A DNA stretch of 64,000 nucleotides from Streptomyces sp. SAJ15 (GCF_007595705.1 NZ_NISY01000008.1:124001-188000); one strand, 5' to 3'; positions 7,816 to 17,002 are shown, counted from the first letter of the stretch. Numbers and translations: made by a program. Notes: a model not told the origin generated them from the sequence alone.

Positions 7816-9021
7816 GTGATCGAGCTTGAGGGGGTTCCCGAGCTGATCGACCCGGTCATGATCTGTGCCTTCGAGGGCTGGAACGACGCCGGAGACGCCG
7901 CCTCCACCGCGGTCGGGCACCTGGACCGGGAATGGAAGGGCGAGGTCTTCGCCGCGCTCGACGCCGAGGACTACTACGACTTCCAGGTCAACCGCCCCAC
8001 GGTGTGGCTGGACGGCGGGGTTCGCAAGATCACCTGGCCGACGACCCGGCTCTCGGTGGTGCGCGCCGGCACCGGCGACAAGCCGCGGGACCTGGTTCTG
8101 GTCCGGGGCATCGAGCCGAGCATGCGCTGGCGCTCGTTCTGCAACGAGATCCTGGGCTTCGCCCACGAGTTGGGCGTGGAGATGGTGGTGGTGCTCGGAG
8201 CGCTGCTGGGTGACACCCCGCACACCCGCCCGGTGCCCGTCAGCGGCGTCACCTCCGATCCGGACCTGGCCCGCAGCCTCGACCTGGAGGAGACCCGCTA
8301 CGAGGGCCCGACCGGGATCGTCGGCATCCTCCAGGAAGCGTGCACGCACGCCGGCGTTCCGGCGGTGAGCCTGTGGGCGGCCGTGCCGCACTACGTCTCA
8401 CAGCCGCCGAATCCGAAGGCCACCCTGGCGCTGCTGAACCGCCTGGAGGACCTGATCGGCATCCGCATCCCGCTCGGCGAGCTGTCGGAGGACGCCCGGG
8501 CCTGGCAGCTCGGCGTCGACCAGCTCGCGGCCGAGGACAGCGAGGTCGCGGAGTACGTGCAGTCGCTGGAGGAGGCGCGGGACACCGCCGACCTCCCGGA
8601 GGCGTCGGGCGAGGCCATCGCCCGCGAGTTCGAGCGCTATCTGCGGCGCCGGGACGGCCAGCCGGGGCCGGGCGGCCACGCCACCGAGACGGGCGGCGTG
8701 GCGGACGGCCGGGACGGGGCCTCGTATCTGCGCGACTCCTCCGGCGGGCGCACCCGGCCGCCGAAGGCGTCCGCGCGGGACGAGTCCGCGGAGGAGACGG
8801 GCGGGGCGGCCCCCACCGACGGCGCGGCGGATTCCGCCGACCGCGCGGAGGATGCCGCCGACCGCGCGGAGGGCGGGGATTCCGGCCCGACGGGTGACTC
8901 CGGTGCCGGGGACTCCGGCGATTCCGCGGGATCCACCGGTGACGCGGGCCCTACCGGCAGCGCGGATTCCACCGGCTCCTCCGGTGAGGGCGGCGAGGGC
9001 GCCGGCGGCGGGAAGGGCTGA
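7816..9021 (+). CDS. parJ: PAC2 family protein, ParJ orthologue
   Basis: A 401-residue PAC2 (proteasome-assembly-chaperone-like) family protein. Residues 1-290 are the PAC2 fold (DPVMICAFEGWNDAGDAAS at the start, VVVLGALLGDTPHTRPV in the middle, AVPHYVSQPPNPKATLALL near 205). Residues from about 300 are a disordered acidic tail rich in Gly, Ser, Asp and Thr. In S. coelicolor the PAC2 gene between glpD and mshC is parJ, whose product binds ParA and affects its polymerisation during sporulation septation; position and fold match here. GTG start follows GGAAGGAGG. The symbol rests on synteny and family, so the ParA role is inferred. Confidence 0.85.
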   Translation: MIELEGVPELIDPVMICAFEGWNDAGDAASTAVGHLDREWKGEVFAALDAEDYYDFQVNRPTVWLDGGVRKITWPTTRLSVVRAGTGDKPRDLVLVRGIEPSMRWRSFCNEILGFAHELGVEMVVVLGALLGDTPHTRPVPVSGVTSDPDLARSLDLEETRYEGPTGIVGILQEACTHAGVPAVSLWAAVPHYVSQPPNPKATLALLNRLEDLIGIRIPLGELSEDARAWQLGVDQLAAEDSEVAEYVQSLEEARDTADLPEASGEAIAREFERYLRRRDGQPGPGGHATETGGVADGRDGASYLRDSSGGRTRPPKASARDESAEETGGAAPTDGAADSADRAEDAADRAEGGDSGPTGDSGAGDSGDSAGSTGDAGPTGSADSTGSSGEGGEGAGGGKG

Positions 9022-9153
9022 TCGCGCGGACGCACGTAGCCGCGGGGTGCGGGCGCCCGAAACGGCGACCGCTCAGCGCGGAAGCCGCTCAGCAGGCCGC
9101 TCAGCGCGGACACGGCGGAGCGGGAAGATCATGATCGAGCGCGCGGCGCTCGC

Positions 9154-9191
9154 GCACGGGCCGGGCGGCACACATGTCGCCCGGCCCGTGC
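9154..9191. terminator. 14-bp stem hairpin between convergent genes
   Basis: Arms 9154-9167 and 9178-9191 (GCACGGGCCGGGCG and its exact complement) enclose a 10-nt loop. It lies between the convergent parJ and SMP-30 genes, ending 4 bp before the stop of the latter, and probably terminates both. Confidence 0.8.
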
Positions 9192-9195
9192 TCGT

Positions 9196-10425
9196 TCACC
9201 GCACACGCTCGACGGCGACCGCCGTGTACGTCGTCTGTGGCGTGGGCGGTGTGGTGAAGCGCGCGTTGGGCAGGTAGATCCGGTCCCCGTAGGCGGCCGC
9301 GGTCGTGGGCACGTCGAAGCGGGGGTCCGTGATCCGCGTGAGGAACTCGCCCCGCCCGCCGGTCGCGTCCAGCCGGAAGACGTCGACGGCGTTCTGCCGG
9401 TTCTGCACCACGTAGAGCGTACGGCCCTCCAGCAGGAGCCCGTCGCCGTTGGTCAGGGGGGCGGCCGCGCCCAGGTCGACCCGCACGGCGACGCCGTCCG
9501 TCGGGTTCACGCGATGGAGCAGCCCGACGCCGGACTGGACCACCAGCAACGCGCGGCCGTCCGGAGTCGGCGCGATCCCGTTGGCGTTGATCACTTCCCC
9601 GGGCACCTGCTGCCACTCCCCTGCCAGGGGCAGTCGCACCACGTCGGCCGGATCGGGCAGCCGACCGTCCTGGCCGAGCGGCAGCCCGTACAACACCGGC
9701 TGGTAGGAGTCGGTGAACCAGGCGGCGCTCGGGGTGAGGACCACGTCGTTGACGAAGCTGGTGCCTTCGGTGAGGCGGTAGGTGGCCAGCAGGGCGCCGG
9801 AGCGGCTGTCGACCACCCGGGCCTCGCCGGTCCGCTGTCCGGCGACGAACAGCCGTCCCCAGCGGTCCAGTTTGAGGCCGAGCGAGGCGGTGCCGGGCCC
9901 CTCCGAGATGACCGCGCCGGCTCCCGAGCGGAGGTCGACGCGGTAGATCGAGCCGTCCCCGATGGAACCGAAGTAGGCCCATGGCCCACCGCCGATGGCG
10001 ATCCCCTCCGGCCGGAAGCCGTCCGGCAGTTGGAGCGTCGTGGGCCACGCCGCCTCCTCCGTGCGAGGCGATCGCCCATCGGCCAGGTCGCTCGGCCGCC
10101 CCACGGCGGGGCCGGTCCGCCGGCCCTCGACGGCGTCGGTCAGCCCGAGGAGCGCGGCCCCGCTCACGGCCGCCCCGACGCCGAGCAGCGAACGGCGGGC
10201 GAGCGAACGTCCCGACCGCGCGGGCGCGGCCTCGGGATCCGCCGGGGAATGTCCCGACCGCGCGGGCGCACCCTGGGGCTCCGCCGGGGAACGCTCCCCT
10301 CGCGCGGGCGCACCCTCGGGCTCCGCTCGGAAACGCTCCGACCGCGCGGGCGAGCGATCCGTCTCCGCGCGGACACCTCGCGACCGCGCGGGCCGGCGAT
10401 CCGGTCGTATCGGGGAGTCATCCAT
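9196..10425 (-). CDS. Tat-exported SMP-30/gluconolactonase-like beta-propeller protein
   Basis: 409 residues from ATG 10425, which has GGAAGG 8 nt upstream. Residues ~78-105 look like a twin-arginine signal (ARRSLLGVGAAVSGAALLGL), followed by a six-bladed SMP-30-like propeller with DGFRPEGIAIG, NGIAPTPDG and LTNGDGLLLEG, segments typical of superoxide-dismutase-like/SMP-30 family sugar lactonases. It is odd that about 75 residues precede the Tat motif; residues 20-75 are four 14-residue repeats rich in Ala, Pro, Arg and Glu. A shorter start within that stretch would make a conventional signal peptide, but I see no better ATG. Substrate unknown. Confidence 0.8.
   Translation of the reverse strand: MDDSPIRPDRRPARSRGVRAETDRSPARSERFRAEPEGAPARGERSPAEPQGAPARSGHSPADPEAAPARSGRSLARRSLLGVGAAVSGAALLGLTDAVEGRRTGPAVGRPSDLADGRSPRTEEAAWPTTLQLPDGFRPEGIAIGGGPWAYFGSIGDGSIYRVDLRSGAGAVISEGPGTASLGLKLDRWGRLFVAGQRTGEARVVDSRSGALLATYRLTEGTSFVNDVVLTPSAAWFTDSYQPVLYGLPLGQDGRLPDPADVVRLPLAGEWQQVPGEVINANGIAPTPDGRALLVVQSGVGLLHRVNPTDGVAVRVDLGAAAPLTNGDGLLLEGRTLYVVQNRQNAVDVFRLDATGGRGEFLTRITDPRFDVPTTAAAYGDRIYLPNARFTTPPTPQTTYTAVAVERVR
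10201..10368 (-). repeat. Four 42-bp repeats coding 14-residue units
   Basis: Within the N terminus of the SMP-30 protein, four imperfect 14-residue units run in tandem: AETDRSPARSERFR, AEPEGAPARGERSP, AEPQGAPARSGHSP and ADPEAAPARSGRSL. They immediately precede the twin-arginine motif. Copy number is likely variable between strains. Confidence 0.75.
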
Positions 10426-11060
10426 GACGCTTCCTTCCGACGAGCGGACGAACGGGTCGTCAGGCAAAGGCATCGGCTTGGGCACCGTCCAGCTCACCAC
10501 GGCGGCCGCGCCCCGCGCGGCACGTCCGCGGCCATCCGGGTGACACGAGGCCGGGCGGACGGCGGCCCGGCCACGGATACGGAGCCGGGAGGGCCGGCCC
10601 GCTGGCGCGAGGTCGCCCGGGCGGGGAGCCCGTGCGGCGTGGGGCGGGTGGTCGCCTTCCGTACGGCGGCCCGCGCGGGGCCGTGCCACGGCCCTCTCGG
10701 CTTCCTGGGCACCCGAAGCCGGCCGGTCTCGGCTCGGACGGGCACTCGGCGGGTCACGCACGGCACCGCCCGCGCGGTCGCGCCGGCCGCCTCGGGCGCA
10801 TCCTCCGCGGCGAGCCGCGCCGCCAGACGGCCGGGCGCGCCGCCCCAGGCGCACCGGTCAAGCTGCCCAGACCCACCGCGCGGGTTACCCAGACCCACCG
10901 GGCGAGCCGCTCAGCTCGGGCGACCGACCGGGGCGAGACCGACCCGGGGCGACCGGTCCCGGCCGACCGGCCCGGGGCCCCTTCGGGCGCCCCCACCCAT
11001 GCGTAGGGGGCGCCCCCGCGCGGGAGCGCCCCCTACGTCGTACGGAGGTGGTGGTACGGC
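10426..11060. other. 635-bp region between mshC and the SMP-30 gene
   Basis: Both flanking genes read leftward. Apart from the mshC terminator at 11002-11037 I see no gene: open frames here are arginine/glycine/proline-rich in every direction and lack typical third-position bias or ribosome sites. The promoter of the SMP-30 gene should lie near 10430-10500. Confidence 0.6.
11002..11037 (-). terminator. mshC terminator hairpin
   Basis: GTAGGGGGCGC (11003-11013) pairs perfectly with GCGCCCCCTAC (11026-11036), with one more pair outside; 24 bp past the mshC stop. No U-tract. Confidence 0.8.
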
Positions 11061-12290
11061 CTACAGCGCGACGCCCAGCAGCGCGTCGACGGCGCGCGAG
11101 ACCAGGCCGGGCGCGCCGATGTCCGTGCCGCCGGTGGTCCGCTGGGTCTCGGCCCAGCGGTCGACCGCGGCGAGCGCGGCCGGGGCGTTCAGGTCGTCGG
11201 CGAGCGCCTCGCGGATCTCCTCGACGAGCGCGTCGGCCGACGGCCCGTCGGGCCGGGACACGGCGGCGCGCCAGCGGTCCAGGCGGGCCTGGGCCTCCGT
11301 CAGCACGTCGTCCGTCCACTCCCAGTCCGAGCGGTAGTGGTGGGCGAGCAGCGCGAGCCGTATCGCCACCGGGTCCACGCCCTGGCGGCGCAGCGCGGAG
11401 ACGAAGACGAGGTTGCCCTTGGACTTGGACATCTTCTCGCCGTCGAGGGCGACCATCCCGGCGTGTACGTACGCCTTGGCGAAGGGGTGTTCGCCGGTGA
11501 GCACCTGGGCGTGCGAGGCGCCCATCTCGTGGTGCGGGAAGGCCAGGTCCGAGCCGCCGCCCTGGACGTCGAAGCCCATGCCGAGGTGGTCGAGGGCGAT
11601 GGCCACGCACTCGATGTGCCAGCCGGGGCGGCCGGGGCCGAGGGAGGCGCCGTCCCAGCTCGGCTCGCCCGGTCGGGCGGCCATCCACAGCATCGGGTCG
11701 AGCGGGTTCTTCTTGCCGGGCCGGTCGGGGTCGCCGCCGCGTTCGGCGGAGAGCAACCGCATGGCCGCGGCGTCCAGCCGCGACACGCCGCCGAAGGCGG
11801 GGTCGGACTCGACGGAGAAGTAGGTGTCGCCTTCGAGTTCGTAGGCGGCGCCCAGGTCGCGCAGTCGCTCCACCAGCGGGACGATCCCGGGAATCGCCTC
11901 GACGGCGCCGATGTAGTGCCGGGGCGGGAGCATCCGCAGCGCGGTCATGTCCTCGCGGAACAGGGCGGTCTCGCGCTCGGCGAGGGCGGTCCAGTCGTCG
12001 TCGTTCACCGCGGCCCGCTCCAGCAGCGGGTCGTCGATGTCGGTGACGTTCTGGACGTAGTGCACCTGCCGCTTGGTGTCGAGCCACACGCGCTGAACGA
12101 GGTCGAACGCGTTGTAGGTCGCCGCGTGCCCCATGTGGGTGGCGTCGTACGGGGTGATTCCGCAGACGTAGATACGGGCGACGGGACCGGGGGCGAGGGT
12201 GATCGTCTCTCCGGTCGCGGTGTCGTGGATCCTCAGGTCGCGGCCACTGCCGGGCAGGGCGGGAACCTCAGAAGCGGGCCAGGCATACAT
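11061..12290 (-). CDS. mshC: Mycothiol cysteine ligase
   Basis: L-cysteine:1D-myo-inositol 2-amino-2-deoxy-alpha-D-glucopyranoside ligase, which joins cysteine to GlcN-Ins using ATP in mycothiol synthesis. It is a class I aminoacyl-tRNA-synthetase-like enzyme related to CysS, 409 residues. Seen: YVCGITPYDATHMGHA, with the zinc cysteine and the HIGH-type motif, GWHIECVAIA with further zinc/substrate ligands, and GEKMSKSKGN, the KMSKS loop. The start MYAWPASEVPALPG at 12290 matches the family; longer open frame upstream is not used. Followed upstream in transcription by three conserved actinobacterial genes (12446-14658). Confidence 0.96.
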   Translation of the reverse strand: MYAWPASEVPALPGSGRDLRIHDTATGETITLAPGPVARIYVCGITPYDATHMGHAATYNAFDLVQRVWLDTKRQVHYVQNVTDIDDPLLERAAVNDDDWTALAERETALFREDMTALRMLPPRHYIGAVEAIPGIVPLVERLRDLGAAYELEGDTYFSVESDPAFGGVSRLDAAAMRLLSAERGGDPDRPGKKNPLDPMLWMAARPGEPSWDGASLGPGRPGWHIECVAIALDHLGMGFDVQGGGSDLAFPHHEMGASHAQVLTGEHPFAKAYVHAGMVALDGEKMSKSKGNLVFVSALRRQGVDPVAIRLALLAHHYRSDWEWTDDVLTEAQARLDRWRAAVSRPDGPSADALVEEIREALADDLNAPAALAAVDRWAETQRTTGGTDIGAPGLVSRAVDALLGVAL

Positions 12291-12445
12291 GTCATGAGCG
12301 TAACCGGACGCCTGTTCCGGATACGAACCGGATGGCTGCTGTTGGCCGAAGAGGCGGTCTTGCGGAACGCGGGGCCGCTGTGCATATGCCAGCACGGCGG
12401 GGGGTGACACCCCCCAGACGCCTCCAGGGGGCGCTCAGCGCGCTC

Positions 12446-13303
12446 TCACACCGGCGGCCACGGTATGGGCGGCCACTCGCCGCTCGGCTCCGGGTGGAGG
12501 CCGCTGCGCAACAGCTCCGCGACTCGGGCCCGTAGCGCCTCGATCTCCGCCGCTGTGATCAGCTCGGCCAGTCGGAGGGCCAGCGCGGCGCCCTCCGCCA
12601 GTTGCGCGGCGAGCCGCCGCAGCACCTCCAGCGCCTCCTCCGGCAGCGGCTCGCCGGCCCAGCCCCACAGCAGGGTGCGCAGCTTGTCGTCGGCGTTGAA
12701 GGTGACCCCGTGGTCGATCGCGTAGACCCGTCCGTCGGCGGCCGGCAGCAGATGGCCGCCCTTGCGGTCGCCGTTGTTGATCACCGCGTCCAGGACGGCG
12801 AGCCTGCGCAGCCGCACGTCGTCGGCGTGGACCAGCAGCGCGGTGCGGCCGCCGCCCACCTCGGCGAGGCCGACGGCCTTCCACCCCGGGTCCGGCTCCT
12901 CGCCCTCCACCAGGGCCAGCAGCGGGGGCGTGGCGTCCTCGGCGGTGGGCTCGATCCACAGCTGGCACATGCCCCGCCCGTACGGGCCGTCGCGCAGCAC
13001 GGTCGGCGGCACCAGGCCCCAGCCGGTGGCCTCGGAGATCTCGTAGGCCGCGACCTCGCGCTGGGCGAGGGTGCCGTCGGGGAAGTCCCACAGCGGTCGC
13101 TCGCCGGCGATCGGCTTGTAGACGCAGGCGGCGCTGTGCCCCTGGTACTCGACCGTGCAGTACAGCACCGCGTTGGAGGCGTCCGTCACCCGGCCGCGCA
13201 CGGTCAGCTCGCCCCGTACGAGCAGCTCGCGCGGGGTGGGCGCGCCGGGCGGATCGTCCGGGGGCGTCAGGCGCCGCGGCGGTATCCGTTCTGGCGCGGA
13301 CAT
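12446..13303 (-). CDS. SCO1664 family (PI3/4-kinase-like fold) protein
   Basis: 285 residues, conserved in Actinobacteria beside mshC (TIGR03843 family as I recall). The middle resembles a phosphatidylinositol-kinase-like or HipA-like ATP-binding fold: CVYKPIAGERPLWDFPDG gives a nucleotide-binding lysine, and AVLDAVINNGDRKGGHLL followed by YAIDHGVTF resembles a catalytic NxDRK and DHG metal motif. Function is not established; a phosphotransferase acting within or near mycothiol metabolism is only suggested by position. Its start overlaps the end of the DUF3090 gene by 37 bp, indicating translational coupling. Confidence 0.88.
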   Translation of the reverse strand: MSAPERIPPRRLTPPDDPPGAPTPRELLVRGELTVRGRVTDASNAVLYCTVEYQGHSAACVYKPIAGERPLWDFPDGTLAQREVAAYEISEATGWGLVPPTVLRDGPYGRGMCQLWIEPTAEDATPPLLALVEGEEPDPGWKAVGLAEVGGGRTALLVHADDVRLRRLAVLDAVINNGDRKGGHLLPAADGRVYAIDHGVTFNADDKLRTLLWGWAGEPLPEEALEVLRRLAAQLAEGAALALRLAELITAAEIEALRARVAELLRSGLHPEPSGEWPPIPWPPV

Positions 13304-13857
13304 ACGTGTCCCTCCGGGTCGAGCGGCAGGCTGCACAGCGGGCAGGGCGGCCGACCGGCGTTGACGACCTCCAGGGCGCGCTTGGCGAACGCGCGGGCCT
13401 GCACTCCGGTGAGCCGCACCCGCAGCATAGGGGGCCCGTTCACCTCGTCCTGGAGCAGCCGCTCCTCGGCCGCGGCGAGGTCCTCCTCGGTCTCGGCCTC
13501 CAGCTCGACCAGGGCCTGCGCCTCCACGATCATGCGCTGTTCCTCGCCGTCCCAGGCGAGCGCCATGGTGCCGACCCGGAACTCCTCCTCCACGGGGAGG
13601 TCCAGCGGGGCGGTGTCGGTGAATTCGACCGGTGCGACGGCGGGGACGGCGGCATTGCCGCCGGTGCGCCGCAGGACCTCGTCCAGCAGCTCGTCGATGC
13701 GCTCGGCGAGCGCCGCGACCTGTGTCTTCTCCAAGGCGACGCTGGTGGTCCGGCCACCCGCGGACGCCTGCAGGAAAAAGGTACGGCGGCCAGGCAGCCC
13801 GACCGTACCGGCGACGAAGCGGTCCGGCGGGTCATAGAGGAACACCTGACGGGACAA
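13267..13857 (-). CDS. DUF3090 family protein
   Basis: 196 residues. N terminus SRQVFLYDPPDRFVAG and GRRTFFLQA are the family hallmarks. The C terminus carries a CPLC (CPLCSLPLDPEGHVCPRQNG) cysteine cluster that looks like a small zinc knuckle. Always seen as the middle member of the conserved set next to mshC (SCO1664 family, DUF3090, histidine phosphatase). No activity is known to me. It overlaps the downstream SCO1664-family gene. Confidence 0.9.
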   Translation of the reverse strand: MSRQVFLYDPPDRFVAGTVGLPGRRTFFLQASAGGRTTSVALEKTQVAALAERIDELLDEVLRRTGGNAAVPAVAPVEFTDTAPLDLPVEEEFRVGTMALAWDGEEQRMIVEAQALVELEAETEEDLAAAEERLLQDEVNGPPMLRVRLTGVQARAFAKRALEVVNAGRPPCPLCSLPLDPEGHVCPRQNGYRRGA

Positions 13858-13944
13858 CGTCCTGCTCCATTTGGTTCGTGGCGTTCGATGGGTTGGTGGT
13901 GTTCGTTGTTTCGTGGTGTTCGACCACCCTACTGCGCAGGGAGA

Positions 13945-14658
13945 TCACGGCGCTCCCGCGCCACCTCCCACCGTCGCCTGTCCCTCCTGCCCCGGGCGAC
14001 CCTGCCGCCCCTCCAGCGTGCCCGCGCTCGGCGCCAGTCCGCCGAGGTCGCCGGTGTCGCCCAGCCGCACCAGGAAGGGCCGCAGCGCGGTGTATCGGAT
14101 CGCGGTGATCGAGCAGGGGTCGACGGCGATGCGCTGGAAGAGGTCGAGGTGCAGCCCGAGCGCGTCGGCCACCAGGGACTTGATGATGTCGCCGTGCGAG
14201 CACATCAGATAGACGGCGTCGGCGCCGTGCTCGGCCTCCACCCGCGCGTTCCAGTCCCGCACGGCCACCACCGCGCGGTCCTGCATCGCCCGGAGCGACT
14301 CGCCGCCCGGGAACGCGGCGCCGGACGGGTACCGCTGCACGACGTCCATCAGCGGGTCGTCGGCCAGCTCCTTGAGCTTGCGGCCCGACCAGTCGCCGTA
14401 GTGGCACTCCCCGATCCGCTCATCCGTGTGCAGCGGCACCTCGGGCCGGGCGGCGAGCAGCGGCACAAGGGTCTCGCGGCAGCGCTGGAGGGGACTGGTG
14501 ACGACGGCCGCCAGTGGGATGTCCGCGAGCCGGCCGGGCAGCGTCGCCGCCTGGGCCGCGCCGCGCTCGTCGAGCGAGACGCCGGGCGTCCATCCCGCGA
14601 GCACCCCCGCGGTGTTGGCGGTGGACCGGCCGTGCCTGAGGAGGATCAGCGTGGGCAT
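13945..14658 (-). CDS. MSMEG_4193-family histidine phosphatase / phosphomutase-like protein
   Basis: 237 residues of the phosphoglycerate-mutase-like superfamily. LRHGRSTAN at residues 6-14 contains the phospho-accepting histidine in an RHG motif, TSPLQRCRET the second conserved arginine, and MCSHGDIIKSLVADAL the second catalytic histidine. The C-terminal 30 residues are Gly-rich and probably disordered. Start 14658 (MPTLILLRHG) is the family start. First gene of the leftward set DUF3090, SCO1664 family and, after a 155-bp gap, mshC. The 86-bp gap to DUF3090 is small enough for co-transcription. Substrate unknown. Confidence 0.9.
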   Translation of the reverse strand: MPTLILLRHGRSTANTAGVLAGWTPGVSLDERGAAQAATLPGRLADIPLAAVVTSPLQRCRETLVPLLAARPEVPLHTDERIGECHYGDWSGRKLKELADDPLMDVVQRYPSGAAFPGGESLRAMQDRAVVAVRDWNARVEAEHGADAVYLMCSHGDIIKSLVADALGLHLDLFQRIAVDPCSITAIRYTALRPFLVRLGDTGDLGGLAPSAGTLEGRQGRPGQEGQATVGGGAGAP

Positions 14659-15009
14659 GCCTGCCAGCCTACGGCCAGCCGGAGTACCGCGAAGGGGCGG
14701 CATGGGAGACCCGTGACCGGTCGCCTCGACCGGCCCGGGACGGCCGACCCACCGCGCCAGGCCGCGCCGGGAGCGACGCGCGACGACCGCGCCCCGCGCG
14801 GGGCGCGACGGGTACGACCGGCCGCCCGCGCTGGGCGACGGGTTGCGACGACCGCACGCGCGGCGTGCCGGTGACGACACCCGAGCCCGCGCGGGGCAGC
14901 GCGGACGACGGCCGGGGTTCCGCGCGGGGACGCGGCGCGACGAGCCGCCGCCCGCGCGGCGACCGGGGGCTCACGGGGCCTTCGCCCTGCGCTCCGGCCC
15001 CAAGAAGAC
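14659..15009. other. Divergent intergenic region with a 20-bp palindrome
   Basis: Separates the leftward phosphatase gene and rightward corA. No gene seen. It is dominated by CGCGCGGGG-type runs; 14788-14807 is a perfect 20-bp GC palindrome (CGCGCCCCGC followed by its complement), which could extrude as a cruciform or bind a dimer. Confidence 0.55.
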
Positions 15010-16029
15010 ATGCGCTCCGGCCTCAAGAAGAGAAGAATGCGCGACGTGATCGTGGACTGCGCCATCTATCAGGACGGGCGCCGCACCGAGGGTCCGGAGG
15101 ACTTCTCCGACGCGCTGGAGCGGGCCCGCGCGGCCGGCAACGCCTTCCTGTGGATCGGCCTGTACGAGCCGACCGAGGAGGAGTTCGCGCGGGTCACCAG
15201 CGAGTTCGGGCTGCATCCGCTGGCCGTGGAGGACGCGCTCTCCGCCCACCAGCGGCCCAAGCTGGAGATCTATGACGACTCGCTGTTCCTCGTACTCAAA
15301 CCGCTGCTGTACGAGGAGCGGTACAGCGCGGTCACGGCCGGTGAGCTGATGCTCTTCGTCGGCGACTCCTTCGTGGTGAGCGTCCGGCACGGCGAGGCCA
15401 ACCCGCTGAGCGCGGTGCGGGCGCGGCTGGAGCGCAGCCCCGAGGTGCTGAAGCACGGCCCGACAGCCGTGATGTACGCCGTGTCGGACGCGGTGGTGGA
15501 CCACTATCTGGAGGTCGCCGACGACCTCCACATCGACCTGGACGAGCTGGAGGCGGAGGTCTTCGCCCCGGAGACCGGCAGCACCCGTCGCACGGCCGGG
15601 CGGATCTACTCCTTCAAGCGCCAGGTGCTCGAGTTCCGCCGGGCGGCGGGCCCGCTGACCGAACCGATGGCGCGGCTCGCGGGCGCCGGGGTGCCCTTCG
15701 TCCACACGGGCTCGCGGCCGTTCTTCCGCGACGTCAACGACCATCTGACCCGTGCCAACGAGCATGTGGAGGGGCTGGACCGGCTGCTGTCGGACATCCT
15801 CTCCGCCCATCTCGCCCAGATGGGCGTGCGACAGAACGACGACGTGCGGAAGATCTCCGCCTGGGCGGCCATGATCGCGGTTCCGACGATGATCGCCGGG
15901 ATCTACGGCATGAACTTCGAGCACATGCCCGAGTTGACGGAGTCCTGGGGCTATCCGGCGGTCGTTCTGATCATGGTCGGCATCGTCGCCCTGCTGTACC
16001 GGTTCTTCAAGCGGCGCGGCTGGCTGTAG
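15010..16029 (+). CDS. corA: CorA-type magnesium/cobalt channel
   Basis: Divalent cation channel of the inner membrane. 339 residues: a long cytoplasmic alpha/beta plus coiled-coil domain (residues 1-270, e.g. LHPLAVEDALSAHQRPKLE), then two C-terminal membrane helices flanking the selectivity signature YGMNFEHMPE. Length and topology fit the family. The start could be 15010 or ATG 15037 (MRDVIVDCAIY), where GAAGAGAAG lies immediately upstream; the shorter form is equally plausible. Stands alone between conserved core genes. Confidence 0.93.
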   Translation: MRSGLKKRRMRDVIVDCAIYQDGRRTEGPEDFSDALERARAAGNAFLWIGLYEPTEEEFARVTSEFGLHPLAVEDALSAHQRPKLEIYDDSLFLVLKPLLYEERYSAVTAGELMLFVGDSFVVSVRHGEANPLSAVRARLERSPEVLKHGPTAVMYAVSDAVVDHYLEVADDLHIDLDELEAEVFAPETGSTRRTAGRIYSFKRQVLEFRRAAGPLTEPMARLAGAGVPFVHTGSRPFFRDVNDHLTRANEHVEGLDRLLSDILSAHLAQMGVRQNDDVRKISAWAAMIAVPTMIAGIYGMNFEHMPELTESWGYPAVVLIMVGIVALLYRFFKRRGWL

Positions 16030-16165
16030 CCGGCCCGGCCCACTCCGGGGCGACCGTCCCGTACCGCTCGACGGTGCTCCCGGGCCCCGCGCGGGGCCGC
16101 GGGCCGCGAGGCCGCGAGAGCTCGGGACCCGAGAGCCCGGAGAAGGGTCCCGGGCCGCACGGAGA

Positions 16166-16183
16166 CCCCCGTCCGCCCGGGGG
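16166..16183. terminator. Small GC hairpin between corA and ferritin-like gene
   Basis: CCCCCG (16166-16171) and CGGGGG (16178-16183) with a 6-nt loop, in the convergent gap 16030-16213, which otherwise holds only GC-rich sequence. Confidence 0.4.
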
Positions 16184-16213
16184 GGCTCGCGGGCGCTCCC
16201 GGGTCCTCCCCGG

Positions 16214-17002
16214 TCAGGCGAACTCGGGCGCGGTCGTCGCCGTGCCGCCCAGCGCGTTGCGCCGTTCGGGCATCCGGAGGGTGACCATCCGCCGCCAGCC
16301 GCCGGCCCGCTCGGCCAGGTACATCGCGCGGATGGCCGCCATGAGCACCGCGGACTTCGCCCGTGGCCAGCGCAGGATGGCGGCCATGTGCCCCATCACG
16401 GCGAGGCTGACGTCCCGGTAGATCACGATCTCCGCCAGCGCGGTCTCCCGGAGCGTGGCCTGGATGAGCCGGCCGTGTCCGGCGGCCGCCAGCCGCAGCA
16501 GCTCCTCGTGGCAGTAGGCGAGGTGGTTGTCCTCGTCGCCGGCGATCATGCTGATCGCGCGACCCACGTCGGGGTGGTCGCCGAAGGACTTCCGCAACAT
16601 CACCATCTGGTCGGCGGCGCGCTGCTCGGTGACCCGACTGTGCGAGAGGTACGTGACGATGTCCCGCTCGGTCAGCGGCTCGTCGCGGCGCAGCTTGTCA
16701 TGGGCCAGCCCGATGCCGTGAGTCTCCAGCAGCATGGTGTAGTCGGTCTCGCGCGGTACCTCGACCGGCTCCAGATCGCGCTTGCGCAGCAGCGCGTTGA
16801 AGATGCGGCCGTGCTTGTCCTCGTCGGCGCCATGCCGAGTGATCTTGGGCGCCAGGTCGCGCTGGCTCTCCGGGACCAGCGCCGCGATCCGGCCGTTCTC
16901 CCAGCCGCCCTGCGCTTCGCCGCTGGCGGCTATGGAGCAGAAGAGCTGGAAGGCCTCGTCGTTGTCGAGGATCTCCTGGAACAGGCTTTTCGCCGAGAAC
17001 AT
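16214..17002 (-). CDS. Ferritin-like domain protein
   Basis: 262 residues, mainly helical. Carboxylate-histidine motifs HGADEDKHGRIFNALL near residue 58 and IAGDEDNHLAYCHEELL near residue 150 (ExxH-type pairs) suggest a di-iron centre in a four-helix bundle, as in the ferritin-like superfamily. ATG 17002 follows GGAGGTG. It is a conserved single gene in Streptomyces; a role in iron or oxygen chemistry is inferred only from the metal ligands. Confidence 0.8.
   Translation of the reverse strand: MFSAKSLFQEILDNDEAFQLFCSIAASGEAQGGWENGRIAALVPESQRDLAPKITRHGADEDKHGRIFNALLRKRDLEPVEVPRETDYTMLLETHGIGLAHDKLRRDEPLTERDIVTYLSHSRVTEQRAADQMVMLRKSFGDHPDVGRAISMIAGDEDNHLAYCHEELLRLAAAGHGRLIQATLRETALAEIVIYRDVSLAVMGHMAAILRWPRAKSAVLMAAIRAMYLAERAGGWRRMVTLRMPERRNALGGTATTAPEFA

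Noticed and set aside
10494..10898. 134-residue minus-strand open frame in the mshC/SMP-30 gap
   Set aside because: Arg/Ala/Pro composition, no ribosome site, no recognisable motif.
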